From assembly GCA_021596325.1 (NCBI GenBank), contig JAKGDA010000015.1, positions 186,001-250,000 of the forward strand: a DNA stretch of 64,000 bases, in the 5' to 3' direction. The notes under the pieces were generated by a model. That model searched no databases and was not told the origin of the DNA. It was given only the letters and a program-made list of their open reading frames with translations. Made by a program: the position numbers and the translations under genes. Below, one piece after another: positions 44,206-54,195 of the stretch. Source of the DNA: Parafenestella ontariensis. Its lineage: Eukaryota; Ascomycota; Dothideomycetes; Pleosporales; Cucurbitariaceae. Numbering within the stretch: the first letter of the stretch is position 1; every line of letters starts with the position of its first letter.

Positions 44206-45701
44206 ACACGAAAAACTCAGAGCGACTATCAAACGTTTACGTGGAGCTATATCGATTATGTTCGACAAGTCCAAGTATGAAAAGTGCCTAACCGGTTTGC
44301 GGGACCGAAATGGTGATCTCAGCGCTCTTCGCCAGCAGATCGGCGCCTTCCAACAGCAGACCACAGATGCAGCAAGCAGTCTGGTTAGACACAAGGCACT
44401 GCCAGTGCGATTCCACTCTATTCAAAACGCTTCTCAGAAGCTTCACGAAGCGTTGTGTAGCGCTTGGTGTTGCGACGACTTGGCGCATCGCGGACACTAC
44501 GCAAAATTGTGTCTGGACGCTGAGGTTCTGACCGAAGTTCGCCTTGACCTTGCCATATCTTGTCACGAGACCTCAAACGAGGGCGATGAAAAGTGAGTAA
44601 ATCGTCTTTTACACCTCAGAGCGACTACTAAGTAAGTATAGCCCGACTCGAGAACCACCGATTTGGTTATATGTACAATCGATGGGCATAACTACTAAAG
44701 AATGCATCGCAACAGTATCGGAAGTAATTACAAGTCTAACATCCAGCATTCCAAGTGAACAGCTGAGTTCATATTCGAAGAACTCACTGAAGAAAAAAGC
44801 CTCTTCGGATCTTACGCATTCATCAGATTGCACAGAAAAGAAGAAGAAAGCCAAGCGGGTTCACTTCGTCGACGCAACTATCGCTCCCAATACAGCCCAG
44901 ACTACAGTGGCGGCTATTTCAGAGGCTGTTCTACCGGAGTTCAATCTCTGTCAGACGAAGAACATCTGCCACTACTTGCAACGCAACTATCGAGCATGTG
45001 ATAGTTCAATCGCAAGAAATTGCGTTGGCTATCTGGAATCCCCGCAAACGTACAAGCATATGTTCTTCGCGAGGAGCAACACATCAAAAGATATAGAACA
45101 CACAACTGTGTACTCTATTTTTGACATTATGAGCCACGAAGCGGACGATTTTCTGAACGTCGAAGACCAACTGAAGCTCGCTCACAGAACAGCACTCGCA
45201 ATACTCCAATTCAACGACACACCGTGGTTGTCAGAACGATGGCGTCTGGCCCACATCAGCTATTTTGGAAGTAAGAATAGCTTCGACGAGGCGACCTTGA
45301 AAACACTCCACCTTAGCTCTCAGATCTCATCACCAACCCAGCAAAACGCAATAACTATGGATGGAGTAGAGCGTACCGAACTAGGAGTAAGCGACGAGAT
45401 TCGTTATGGTATCAACAACCTACCGCTCTTTTTCCTCGGTGTTGCTCTGCTCGAGATTGCGCACTGGCAACCGCTAGAAGAGAAGATGATTCCCAGAGAT
45501 GCTGACGATCAGGTTTACGCTGCTCGACGACTTGCGGCTGGCCGAGCGCCTTTGGGGCCAGAGTACCAGAAGATCGCGCAGAAGTGCTTGCAGTGCAATT
45601 TTGGATTCGGCACAAAGCTTAATAGCAAGGGCTTGCAAGCAGCAGTGTACAACGATGTGGTGTGCGAGCTTGAGGGCATGATTGAGAAGCTGGCTGTGTG
45701 A
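44153..45701 (+). CDS. DUF7580-like fungal protein, probably N-terminally truncated
   Basis: Exons 44153-44592 and 44642-45701 (49-nt intron) encode 499 aa from ATG 44153, or 464 aa from ATG 44258. The visible blocks are those of a large fungal family: LRDRNGDLSALRQQIGAF, then ASQKLHEALCSAWCCDD, LDLAISCHE, PIWLYVQS, a central basic linker, then HRTALAILQFNDTPWLSERW and NLPLFFLGVALLEIAHW near the end. Such proteins usually begin with a hydrophobic N-terminal segment and about 100-150 further residues that are absent here. The 5' end overlaps, on the other strand, the similarly headless C2H2 gene. The family resembles a degenerate kinase or HET-associated fold in its C-terminal half, but its function is not known. 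Confidence 0.62.
44180..44203. repeat. (AGCGAC)n hexamer tract at the head-to-head gene junction
   Basis: Four imperfect copies of a 6-bp unit. On the minus strand they encode SDSDSDSD of the C2H2 gene; on the plus strand, SLSLSLSL near the start of the DUF7580-like gene. The tract lies where both genes lose recognisable sequence. Confidence 0.6.
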
Positions 45702-46127
45702 GTAGGGTCGGAATAGGGCCGGGAAGGCTCCACCATCATGTAGTCTTCGGATGGCACTTCCTTGACATTTCGAGACCTGAAATGCCTCCCAACACCAAAG
45801 CGACTGGCTTTAAGCACTCATCTCTATGCTTGGCCTGAGCACTAAGGTTGAAGGCCACCACGGTACGATGAACCTATCTACCATTGCAATGCCAAAGTGC
45901 GATGTTGACGTCAATGCAGTAGATCGTGTACATTCAAGAAAATGCCGCACCAGGGAGAGGCTAAATTGTATTATAACAATACCATGAAGACCTGTACTCG
46001 AATGTGAGAAGCTTCGAAGTCTCCATATTGTTCTGGTTTGCGCCATACAGCACTCGAAACTATTTCGCATCCCACAGCTCAATCGTGGTCCTTCATCAGT
46101 CAGAGACACTCTTCTTGCCAACGTATC
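45702..46127. other. Convergent spacer
   Basis: 426 bp between the convergent DUF7580-like (+) and coiled-coil (-) genes. No gene seen. Confidence 0.5.
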
Positions 46128-46760
46128 TCACAAGGACCAAGGATCCTCAGCCGTCTCCTTACTTGAATCTCCCCACTTCCTCTTCCCCTGCAGACTGCTC
46201 AGCTTCCTACTACCTTCACCAGAACCACCACTAGCCCCGTTTCCCACCCCATGCCTCCCAATATTCGTATGCTCCCTTTTTGCCGCTTCCAAGTCTTGAC
46301 TCAGCTTCCGCACAAGCCCCTCAAGCTCTATGACCTTCTTATTCTTCTCGCTCAACGCCTTGTTCCTCACCGCGAGCGTGTTTTCAAGCTGCACAATCTT
46401 TCCCCTCATTTCCACGGGCTTAGCGCGCGCTGCCTTCAACTCACTTTGGAGCAATTTGTTGTGTGCTTCGAGGAAACAGGTAGGCGTTACTTTCGGTGCA
46501 ACGGGCTTTGCGCGCGCTTTTTCCAATTCGACCTCGAGTGCTTCGTTCTGTGCCTCAAGGACGGAGATACAGTGAAGGTAGCCGTTTTTCAGGCGAGTTA
46601 GCGACGCAGAGTAGGTGGAGCTTGGGTTGGGCGGCTCCTGCTAGTGTGTTTGTTACTCTCTGGAAAGCAGTGGGGACGGATGTACTGAGGCGAGCATGTG
46701 GAGGTCTATCAAGTGCTCGCTCACGGTGGGCTCGGGTTTTGGCTGCTGTTGGAACTCCAT
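46128..46760 (-). CDS. Small coiled-coil protein
   Basis: Exons 46686-46760 and 46128-46637 are joined by a 48-nt intron (gtacat...tagcag, branch AGTAAC) and encode 194 aa. The N-terminus (MEFQQQPKPEPTVSEHLIDL) is short and polar. Residues about 35-140 have heptad-like Leu/Lys/Glu spacing (VLEAQNEALEVELEKARAKP, KKVIELEGLVRKLSQDLEA), with two copies of an E-x-(A/L)-x-x-A-R-A-K-P-V segment, hinting at an internal duplication. The C-terminus is Gly/Ser/Lys-rich with a basic GKRKWGD patch. There is no signal peptide or named domain. It could be a cytoskeletal or nuclear scaffold, but nothing in the sequence decides. Confidence 0.6.
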
Positions 46761-48404
46761 TGCGAAAACGGGGTGCGGTGTGTGGTGTGCGGCGTTGCGA
46801 AATATGGGCGGTAGGAAGCGTTATCAATGTTGTCTCGGCGTCATCGTGGTGCGGAGGTAGGTGCGCCCGACGCGAGGTGAAGGTCAAAGTGTGAGCTTCG
46901 ACCCAAGGTCGTTCATGTGAAAGTTTCTCTCGTCTGTTGTGTTGTCTGCGATACTGGATCCAGCATAGTTGAGATTGGTTAGCTAACTGTGCCATTCAAA
47001 AGTATCGCTTCCGAATTGCTTGACAGTTTCCCGACTACCACGCCGTCCTGATCTTCTTGTACAGCCTCTCTTTGACGAGGCCGTCCAGCTTGTAGGGAAA
47101 TTATAAGATATGATCACATACCAACAACAACCCCAAGAGGAGTAAAGCCCAATAGCCTAGGACTGTTGGGGTGACAGCCACAGCAAGAGAAATAGAAGTT
47201 AGGCATACAAATAAGACGAGAACCTCACCTGGTTGCTCCAAGACCTATCTCTCGAGGTTCTAGCCGAAACCACAAACCTCATCCTCGGTGAAGTGAGTCT
47301 CGAAGGCACAACCTTGATGAAAGTCAAGCATGACAATGCCGCTCATCATCCCCATTTCTTCAAGTAATCTGCAAGATGCAAAGCGAGTCATTCGATGACA
47401 CAAGATGCTGAACTGATGCACTGTGTATTTTTCACGATGTGGTGAAAGCAGCAAAGGTAAGCTAACAATGAACTGCATCACTAGTTAATCTAGCATAGTA
47501 TACTAAACGACTAAGGCAGTTCAACGCAATGTGCGAGGCATAGCATGAATCTTGTCTAGAAAGTTCAAGGATTTGAGAACAAACAACTTCGATGTGAAAT
47601 TCGTCAACTAGGAGGCTTGTCTAGAAGCTGCCCTTTGAAGACAAGGGTGCTTATCAAGAAGTAAAACAGCTCGGGAAGTGCTGGGGATTGATGTGTTGTT
47701 CATGACATAAGCGGTGGGCCAGCTGGCAGCAAGATTCCAAGGTTGTGGAAATGAGTCGTGTTCGGTTCCAGGTTCCAGAAGCACGCGGGTGCTTGGCACC
47801 GTTTATGCCAGAGGTCGTGGGCGAGCGCAATCTCGTCATAACCCGGTTCCATCGCGTCGTCCAGGCCGCGGACGCGTTGTTTGCGACGGTGGCGGCCGGT
47901 TGGAGTGGTGTGAAGAGGGGTGCGTTGCAGCTGCAGCTACCGACTGGCGTGCTTGGACTGACGCGTGCTCGGCCGTGCGATACGCTGAACGTCATGGCCT
48001 GATCGCTGGATGCACGGCAGGGACCCGGCTATCCCTACCAACGATCGGGATACTGCCAGGGATAGATGCCTTGTTTGACGTGGGTGCTCAACCATGTTGC
48101 CCAGGTGCTTGAGACCTGTTGACTGCCAGGGACGCTCCCCTGAGTCCATTTATATACCGGCCAGCATGCGTCGCGTATCCTGCCCAGCTGCAGGTTGCCA
48201 ACATGCTGCGAAGGCTGCACAACGAAATGGTTGAAGGAAGCGATAGAAAGTTGGAGAGGAGGCAGAGCAAGCGGCAGAAGATCGTACAGTTCTTCAGGTG
48301 GAGGAAGCGAAAGCCACAGAGTCACGATGAGGTACTTATACGCCCACCCGCTCCTTCCTGTTCTTTTGAACATCCCCATTCCCGCCTTCTCAGTTCGTGA
48401 ACTA
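46761..48404. other. 1.6 kb intergenic region
   Basis: Divergent upstream regions. Plus and minus frames at 47654-48112 are GC-rich mirror frames without domains. On the minus strand, intron-like signals near 47040-47240 join short hydrophobic and basic peptides, but no start or family can be assigned. Confidence 0.4.
48202..48400 (+). other. Possible 65-codon upstream ORF
   Basis: ATG 48202 opens a basic 65-residue frame (MLRRLHNEMVEGSDRKLERR, then KRQKIVQFFRWRKRKP) that stops four bases before ATG 48405 of the large gene, in a different frame. A splice from 48331 (gtactt) to the CAG at 48393 would instead end it at FVN-stop. If transcribed, it would affect initiation on the large gene. Confidence 0.35.
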
Positions 48405-51269
48405 ATGGCGTCCTTTCCTTCAAAGATATCGACCGCTGCCGAGAAGACGACCCCGCCAAAGCCTCTCCACGGGTCGAAAGTTACCGATGTAACGGTACGC
48501 GAGCAATCGAGCACACCTGTCGACAACGCGAGAATCTCACCGGTTGAGCACGCAGAAGAAGCACCTTTACCTGCTTCACCGCAAGAAGCGAAGGAGAAAG
48601 AGAAGATCGAGATTCTCAGCGAGGCACAAATTCACACACTCTTCGCTGGAGCCCCGCAGTTCAGCCTCAAGGAAGGAGATGGCCGCGTTGCTCCTGCGAT
48701 AGTATACCCATGGGGCGGTGAAGGCAGTATCAAGGATGCCTCCGATTCCGTGCGTCCGGTCGAGCCTGCCTTCTTGGCTGCAACCCTACGTAAGCAGTCT
48801 CCGAAGGCTCAACAACCCTCAGACCAAGAGAGGAAGTACCAGGGCTATGAAGTGGACGTTGTAGAGGTACCGAGTATGCTTAGTGCTCAAGGCATCGAGC
48901 CTGGGAGCATTGGCTACTCCTACTTCTTGGACTTGCCCAAGTCTGACAGTCTCGTTACCAACTCAGAACAGTCCCAGTCAAGCAAGCACTTCCTAGAAGC
49001 CACAAGAAACAAAGAGCTAATGCAGGCGAATCCTGAGCGGATTGGAATTCGCCCAGTGGAGATGGATTTGATTCAAGACCGCCTAATCGAGTTTCAAGAT
49101 CTGTACCAGGCCCTCAAGGACAGCCCGGAGCCAATGACAATTCTCAACAACCAGAACCCTGCGGACCTGTACGCGAACTTGTTCACCAAGTTTCTGACGC
49201 CTCCAGGTTACGATGGCTCTACAGACGATCCAACGGGGCTACGTATACAAATCACGGTGCTCCTAAGAGTATTGAGACTGAAAGGTGTGTGGTATGACTT
49301 TAGTCTGGTGGAGTGGAGGATAAGGTTGGGTCAGTTACTTTGGAGTGACCCCGAGCCCGTTGCTGAACACGAATCGCCCCCTTTATGGACAGAACGTGAG
49401 ATATTGCTGCTACAGATCACACTAGCTTGTGAGCTCTTGCTACGACTAGACGCTGTCACGAATTTGGATGCGAACAATATGGAAGAGCAACTCTCCATTG
49501 AGCCCGAGGATGTTAGGGAATTTCTTGGGACCAGAACTCGGAAAACTGATTGGGACTTGGTACTTGCCCGGAGGTTCTTGGAGAACGTGCTCGTCGTCAA
49601 GGGGAGCGATGCACCGCAACCCAAGACAAGTGGGCTTCTATCGTTGCTGGGTGTAAGCCCCCAGACAGAGCTACCCAAAGTGGATTTCATTCTTCTACCG
49701 CAACACCAGACGCGGCAACTCGCAGGGCTGTCCCATTTTGCGGAAACATTGCATTGGCCAAACATCGATCTCTTCTCAAAGGATATATGCCAGAAGCTAG
49801 GTATCCAGGAGAGCTCTGAACAGACAGAGCAACGGCCTCCCTCCAGTGGAAGGCTCCTCGATGTCACTACTCCCTCGTCACTTAGCGTATACGGGACCCC
49901 TATGCAGACGCCACGCCCCGCAAATCAGGCTCTGGATAGCTACTTTGGACATGTAGGCAAACCCGCCCTTAACCGCCACGACTCTCGTTCACTGCGAGTT
50001 CCACTCTCCCCGTCCTTGTCGCCCCAGGATACGTCAGTTCCTGCTTTGAACAACATCGGCGGGTGGCTTAGTCGTTCCTATTTGACCGGGCTCGTTCTTC
50101 CTGGTGAAGCCATTTCGCATTTCCTGATATCTACCCTCCTTGAAAACGACAAGTTCGCAATCGCCAAACTCGGAGACTCTGCCAATCTATATGGCGGCTT
50201 CTCCTATGCGGACAGAACTTGGTGGAGTACGAATTCGATCGTTGGCCGTGTTTTAGCATCTATTGAAGGTTCCACAGAGTGCATGGGCTGGATCTCTTGC
50301 ACGAAAAGAGCGGAAGGTCCTCCTGATGGCTGGCACTCGATCCATAGCGAGCAACTTCCCTACGAAGACCGGCTGCGGAATACAGCTGCCTCAAACTTAA
50401 TCGCCCAAGACTCAGCTATTGCACCCCAGTTGACTTCAGTCAAGTCTGAAGATTTCGTTTTACCATCCGATTGCGAATCCCTCCCGGCTCCCTCAACGGC
50501 TATCGCCTTTTGGGAGCTCATACCGCTAAATCCAGACTTGATGGATACCGATAGCTTGTCAGGTCCACCGACTGAAAGCGACATCCATGTCCCATCGATC
50601 ACGTTCGTGTCCCCTGATCAAACAACGAGTCATACATTTACGCTTGCATATGATGTACAGTTCATCACTTCCTGGTTATGCACTACACCAGCTTCGGCTC
50701 CAGTCCAAGCCACGAGCCGGCCTTATATCCTTAGGCGCTCGCTCACGGAGACGTTGTCACGCTCATCATCCAAGCGTAGTGAAACGTTGTCTCGTCGCAA
50801 CAGCCACGGCTACGAGCCACTTTTATCACATCCGCCAGACTCTGCAGATATTGCACCGAAACGGATGTACTCTCCTGATTCAGAGGATGGAGTGGATACC
50901 TCGTCGCCCATGGGCAAGCCACTGAATGCGCATGTTCTCCACAAGTCTTATCAATATAAGATCATTCCAGCGAACGATGTTTTGGACCCAGACTTTATAT
51001 TCCCGTTCGCTACCTACACATCCAAGTCAGCGACGCGTTTGTCTTTTTTGCCACAGGAGCAAGAGAATGAAACGGATGCGACTGTAAACGATAAGAAGGC
51101 AGTCCTCGTCCTTGATGCGCGAGCTTCGTCAGACTTGCAACTCCTTGCACGGGCTTGGTGCGCAGAAAAAGGATATCACGCCATCATTGGCAGAGTTGAT
51201 CGCACTTGCTTGGCCTGTTGTATTCGCGAGGCTCGAGGCTTAGGTGTTTATGTCGTGATTCGGGTCTGA
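48405..51269 (+). CDS. Large conserved fungal protein of unknown function
   Basis: 954 aa in one exon from ATG 48405; an in-frame ATG at 48327 would add 26 mostly hydrophobic residues. The first 200 residues are disordered and Pro/Ser/Glu-rich. From about 200 on the sequence looks folded: a helical central part (LIEFQDLYQALKDSPEP, LQITLACELLLRLDAVTNL, WDLVLARRFLENVLVV), then a mixed segment with Trp and Gly (LYGGFSYADRTWWSTNSIVG, ECMGWISCTKRAEGP). The C-terminus has an RSxSxxR-rich linker and ends in a small alpha/beta region (AVLVLDARASSDLQLLARAW, LGVYVVIRV). No named domain, signal peptide or membrane helix. The long uninterrupted frame and domain-like composition make it a real gene; I do not recognise the family. 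Confidence 0.72.
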   Translation: MASFPSKISTAAEKTTPPKPLHGSKVTDVTVREQSSTPVDNARISPVEHAEEAPLPASPQEAKEKEKIEILSEAQIHTLFAGAPQFSLKEGDGRVAPAIVYPWGGEGSIKDASDSVRPVEPAFLAATLRKQSPKAQQPSDQERKYQGYEVDVVEVPSMLSAQGIEPGSIGYSYFLDLPKSDSLVTNSEQSQSSKHFLEATRNKELMQANPERIGIRPVEMDLIQDRLIEFQDLYQALKDSPEPMTILNNQNPADLYANLFTKFLTPPGYDGSTDDPTGLRIQITVLLRVLRLKGVWYDFSLVEWRIRLGQLLWSDPEPVAEHESPPLWTEREILLLQITLACELLLRLDAVTNLDANNMEEQLSIEPEDVREFLGTRTRKTDWDLVLARRFLENVLVVKGSDAPQPKTSGLLSLLGVSPQTELPKVDFILLPQHQTRQLAGLSHFAETLHWPNIDLFSKDICQKLGIQESSEQTEQRPPSSGRLLDVTTPSSLSVYGTPMQTPRPANQALDSYFGHVGKPALNRHDSRSLRVPLSPSLSPQDTSVPALNNIGGWLSRSYLTGLVLPGEAISHFLISTLLENDKFAIAKLGDSANLYGGFSYADRTWWSTNSIVGRVLASIEGSTECMGWISCTKRAEGPPDGWHSIHSEQLPYEDRLRNTAASNLIAQDSAIAPQLTSVKSEDFVLPSDCESLPAPSTAIAFWELIPLNPDLMDTDSLSGPPTESDIHVPSITFVSPDQTTSHTFTLAYDVQFITSWLCTTPASAPVQATSRPYILRRSLTETLSRSSSKRSETLSRRNSHGYEPLLSHPPDSADIAPKRMYSPDSEDGVDTSSPMGKPLNAHVLHKSYQYKIIPANDVLDPDFIFPFATYTSKSATRLSFLPQEQENETDATVNDKKAVLVLDARASSDLQLLARAWCAEKGYHAIIGRVDRTCLACCIREARGLGVYVVIRV

Positions 51270-51923
51270 CTTAAGCACCTCTATGCTAACGTCTAGAATC
51301 GACTCGATCTTACGACTTTACGATGATGTTCGGACAATATGCATAGATACCCGAGTACGATTCTCTCGCGTTCTGGAGTTATGTGGTTTTAGTTTTTTCT
51401 ATCGCTTGTTTTTAGCGGGCGTATGCACAAGATACCCAAGTAACGAATACGATTTTGCGTCCCTCTGTCATCTAAACATAGTTCCTTCAACTCATCATCA
51501 GGTCAGTCCGCTGATCCCATCCTAAGGATAACAGATGCCTGTGAGCATTTTCCCCATACTCATCACACCCTTCAGCGCAGGATTGCCGCATTGATCAGTA
51601 GGAACCCCGCGTATGAGCTATGAAGCACACCTGTGCAGACCAGGCGAGTCATATCATATACGACTGTTTTCATTCGTTCGCAATCACAATACGACTGCGA
51701 GGGGCATGTTAGTGGCAGTGCTGGCTGACATTTTAGTATTGTGGAGACGGATCCACAGCCACACATCGGCTGTGCCCACACCCTGGTCCGGCCCACGAAC
51801 TTCTTTATATTCTGTATTCGGCGCACAAGAACCCCAACAGCATTATCGTGTTTACTACTACAGTTCATCGTTACGCTCAGTAGATTCCTGTCGTCCGTTA
51901 ACCAACATTTCCTCAAGTTCAAT
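51270..51923. other. Intergenic region
   Basis: 654 bp with the 3' UTR of the large gene and the promoter of the small Cys-rich gene. No gene seen. Confidence 0.5.
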
Positions 51924-52136
51924 ATGAACTACGCACCTGTAACCGATGTCGAAAACTTTACTGAAGGCCAAAGTCGACAGTCAGACTGTTGCACTGAATG
52001 CCTTAAACGTCTCGATTGCACTCTTGCCGGAGCATGGGCAGTCGAGGCTTTTGCTGCTTGCTTTGCGGGGCTCTGGGGGTGCGTTGGAGGCATGGTAGAC
52101 AGCTGCGCAGACAGCTGTTGTGCCTGTTTCTCTTGA
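51924..52136 (+). CDS. Small cysteine-rich hydrophobic protein
   Basis: A 70-aa frame from ATG 51924. Residues 1-20 are polar. The rest has ten cysteines within 50 residues alternating with hydrophobic residues: CCTECLKRLDC, then AFAACFAGLWGCVGG, ending DSCADSCCACFS. The composition resembles CYSTM-type (cysteine-rich, membrane-associated) tails more than secreted effectors, as there is no N-terminal signal. The start lies just after an AC-rich leader (cctcaagttcaatATG). It precedes the cysteine-rich gene at 52571. Short length makes the call uncertain. Confidence 0.45.
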   Translation: MNYAPVTDVENFTEGQSRQSDCCTECLKRLDCTLAGAWAVEAFAACFAGLWGCVGGMVDSCADSCCACFS

Positions 52137-52570
52137 TTGTTTGAGGAAGGAACAATGGGCTACTAATAGCGAAGGAACGTGGCAAGAGCATGGCGTGGGG
52201 AAGAAATACAAGCAGGCGTGACGTAGGCGAATACAGCATTTTTCCGGAGGAAGGTTCGATTCCAACAACACCTATTACGAACCGAATACTCTTTCTGGTC
52301 CGACGAGCAGAGGAAGAGGGCCGTGGTCCGTGGCTCGTTGCCTGTTTTCAACCTCATTCACAGCCGCACGCAAAATCTGTCACCATCGTCAAACTCACCA
52401 TCCAACGCATCTCTATTGTTGCAGAGCTTTCGTTATCCATTATTTAGCACAGGTGGAAGACCCTCGGCCATAGGTGGTTACTTTTCTTCATCCCACCCTC
52501 AAAGAAGCCTGACAACCTCGGCCACCCCTCACCTGTTTCCCCCGGAGCTCTTGGTCGTGCTCGCATCGAG
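52137..52570. other. Intergenic region
   Basis: 434 bp between two plus-strand Cys-rich genes; a likely promoter. Nothing else recognised. Confidence 0.5.
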
Positions 52571-53908
52571 ATGGACCGATCGGGCAAGCAGCCGTCACGG
52601 CTAGTGGACAATACACAGCCCGAGGACGATGCTATTGAGCTGCAAGACTTTACTGCCAGTTCTCTAGGCCAGTGTAACCGCACTGCAGCCTTCCCAGAAT
52701 ACAGAGTCGCCGAACCCGCGATAGAGGCACAAATACGACAAAGGCTAAGACGCTGCCCTAATTGTCATGGACCCAATATCCGAAAGGAAAAGGCTCATAC
52801 GGTGCGCTGTGGATACTGTCACGGGGCATTTGTCTGGGCCGACGCAGAGAAGGTCACCAAAAAGCAACCTCCTAGTCAGTCCCCTGATGCTGCTCCAATG
52901 AGTAGCATGAGAACTGAGCAGGACATTGCACTTGGCAGCGCCGATGATGAAGATCATTCAGCAAACCGAAGTCTTGCTCGAAGTACTCGCGGTAAATCCA
53001 CCGCCAGGGGACAACCCTTGGAGAAATCACCACATCGCGCACATGCCCAGAAACTCGTCAAGGGACAGAACAGACTCAAGCACCCTGCCGTCCACAGACT
53101 CGCTTCAGAAGAACAGCAGCGACACAGGAATCATAGAACTCATACCACAGCCACAAGACAGGCCCCCGCCCAGTCCCTCACCCCCCAGCCTTGCGCTTCC
53201 GGACCTACAAGCCGCCATTACAACCCCAAAATCAAATCACCTCTTTCCACAAGCATCAGCGCCAATGAGATCAACACCAATGAGACCAGCACCAATGAAA
53301 CCAACACCAATGCACCCAGCAGGTGTCCCGATGGCAGATCTCAGACAACTAAGAACATCACGCAGAAGAAACACCCGAGCTCAAGATCAAAGCCAACCCC
53401 AAGAACCCCGGTTCTCCACCAACCCCGGCGCCAGCCCCCAATGACTGCCGAACTCAGCGCCACGAAAGCTGTCATGGCGTCGAACAGCAAAGCGTACAAG
53501 ACGTCTGACGCGGCGAAAACGCCTCTTCGCGAGCGTCAATACGAGATAGAGAATTTCACAACCTGGGAGCGGATGAAGTGGAGATGTCAGATGCATCCAT
53601 GTTGGGAGACGTCGGAGGGATGCTTTTTCAAGTCTAGAGTTAGGGTTCAGGTGCCGGGTGATGGAACGGATGGGACGGGTCGTGGACATGGTGATGGGTG
53701 TTGTGAGAGGTTGGGGACGAGGGAGTGTTGTTGCAATTATGGATGTCAGTATTGTGATGATGATGGGTGCTGTGAGGGGTGCGGATGTGTGAGATGTTGT
53801 GGGTGGGAGCATGGTGGTTGGGATAAGTTGGATGCGTGGTTTGGGGAGGAGGGGTGTGTGGTTGGGTGTGTGGGGAAGATGAGGAAGTGGAAGTGGAAGT
53901 TCTGGTAA
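52571..53908 (+). CDS. Low-complexity protein with N-terminal zinc knuckle and Cys-rich C-terminus
   Basis: 445 aa, one exon, ATG 52571 (gagATGG). Residues about 58-92 form a four-Cys ribbon (RRCPNCHGPNIRKEKAHTVR, then CGYCHGAFVWAD) whose spacing and final aromatic-W recall IBR/RBR-type or zinc-ribbon folds. A long Thr/Ser/Gln/Pro/Asn-rich region with a 15-bp minisatellite follows. After ENFTTWERMKW the C-terminus has over 25 Cys in 100 residues, in CC and CxxC pairs (DGCCERLGTRECCCNYGC, CVRCCGWEH), then KWKWKFW. A second frame is open for 172 codons across 52926-53444 and reads as PM-rich repeats, so the middle reading is not fully certain. It might bind metal. Function unknown. Confidence 0.55.
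   Translation: MDRSGKQPSRLVDNTQPEDDAIELQDFTASSLGQCNRTAAFPEYRVAEPAIEAQIRQRLRRCPNCHGPNIRKEKAHTVRCGYCHGAFVWADAEKVTKKQPPSQSPDAAPMSSMRTEQDIALGSADDEDHSANRSLARSTRGKSTARGQPLEKSPHRAHAQKLVKGQNRLKHPAVHRLASEEQQRHRNHRTHTTATRQAPAQSLTPQPCASGPTSRHYNPKIKSPLSTSISANEINTNETSTNETNTNAPSRCPDGRSQTTKNITQKKHPSSRSKPTPRTPVLHQPRRQPPMTAELSATKAVMASNSKAYKTSDAAKTPLRERQYEIENFTTWERMKWRCQMHPCWETSEGCFFKSRVRVQVPGDGTDGTGRGHGDGCCERLGTRECCCNYGCQYCDDDGCCEGCGCVRCCGWEHGGWDKLDAWFGEEGCVVGCVGKMRKWKWKFW
53264..53323 (+). repeat. 15-bp minisatellite, four units
   Basis: Units begin AATGAGATCAACACC, AATGAGACCAGCACC, AATGAAACCAACACC and AATGCACCCAGCAGG. In the called frame they give NEINT/NETST/NETNT. In the alternative frame they give PM-containing pentapeptides. 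The 15-bp period preserves either frame. Confidence 0.75.
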
Positions 53909-54195
53909 TTAGTGTGCATTCCCTTTCCTCTTTCAGTTTGGGGACTTGGTTTAGTCATAGCCTGATTCGAGTTCGGAAATCTGGTTGGTATAATTTATTT
54001 GATTCGAATTGAAAGGTAACTAACGACGTAGACCAAGCTCAACTTGCTTGCTCAATGTCGAGGTAAATGTACAATCGATTCCACATCCTGCCTTCCCGCT
54101 GGTGAACTCCGCTTTCAAGCCAGAGAATCAGCTTCCGATTTACTCCCGTCTTATCAACTCTCAAAACCTCCAACCTCACTCTCCACTCTTCCCCC

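Noticed and set aside
43840..44280. Plus-strand frame of 146 codons
   Set aside because: Antisense shadow of the C2H2 gene, whose minus-strand reading contains recognisable family blocks.
46990..47480. Minus-strand gene with a hydrophobic segment and a basic C-terminus (KERLYKKIRTAW)
   Set aside because: Intron-like signals exist, but alternative phases give unrelated peptides, no start codon fits, and no family is recognised.
47654..48112. Overlapping plus- and minus-strand frames of 110-130 codons
   Set aside because: Mirror frames in GC-rich sequence with arginine/alanine bias and no domain or splice support.
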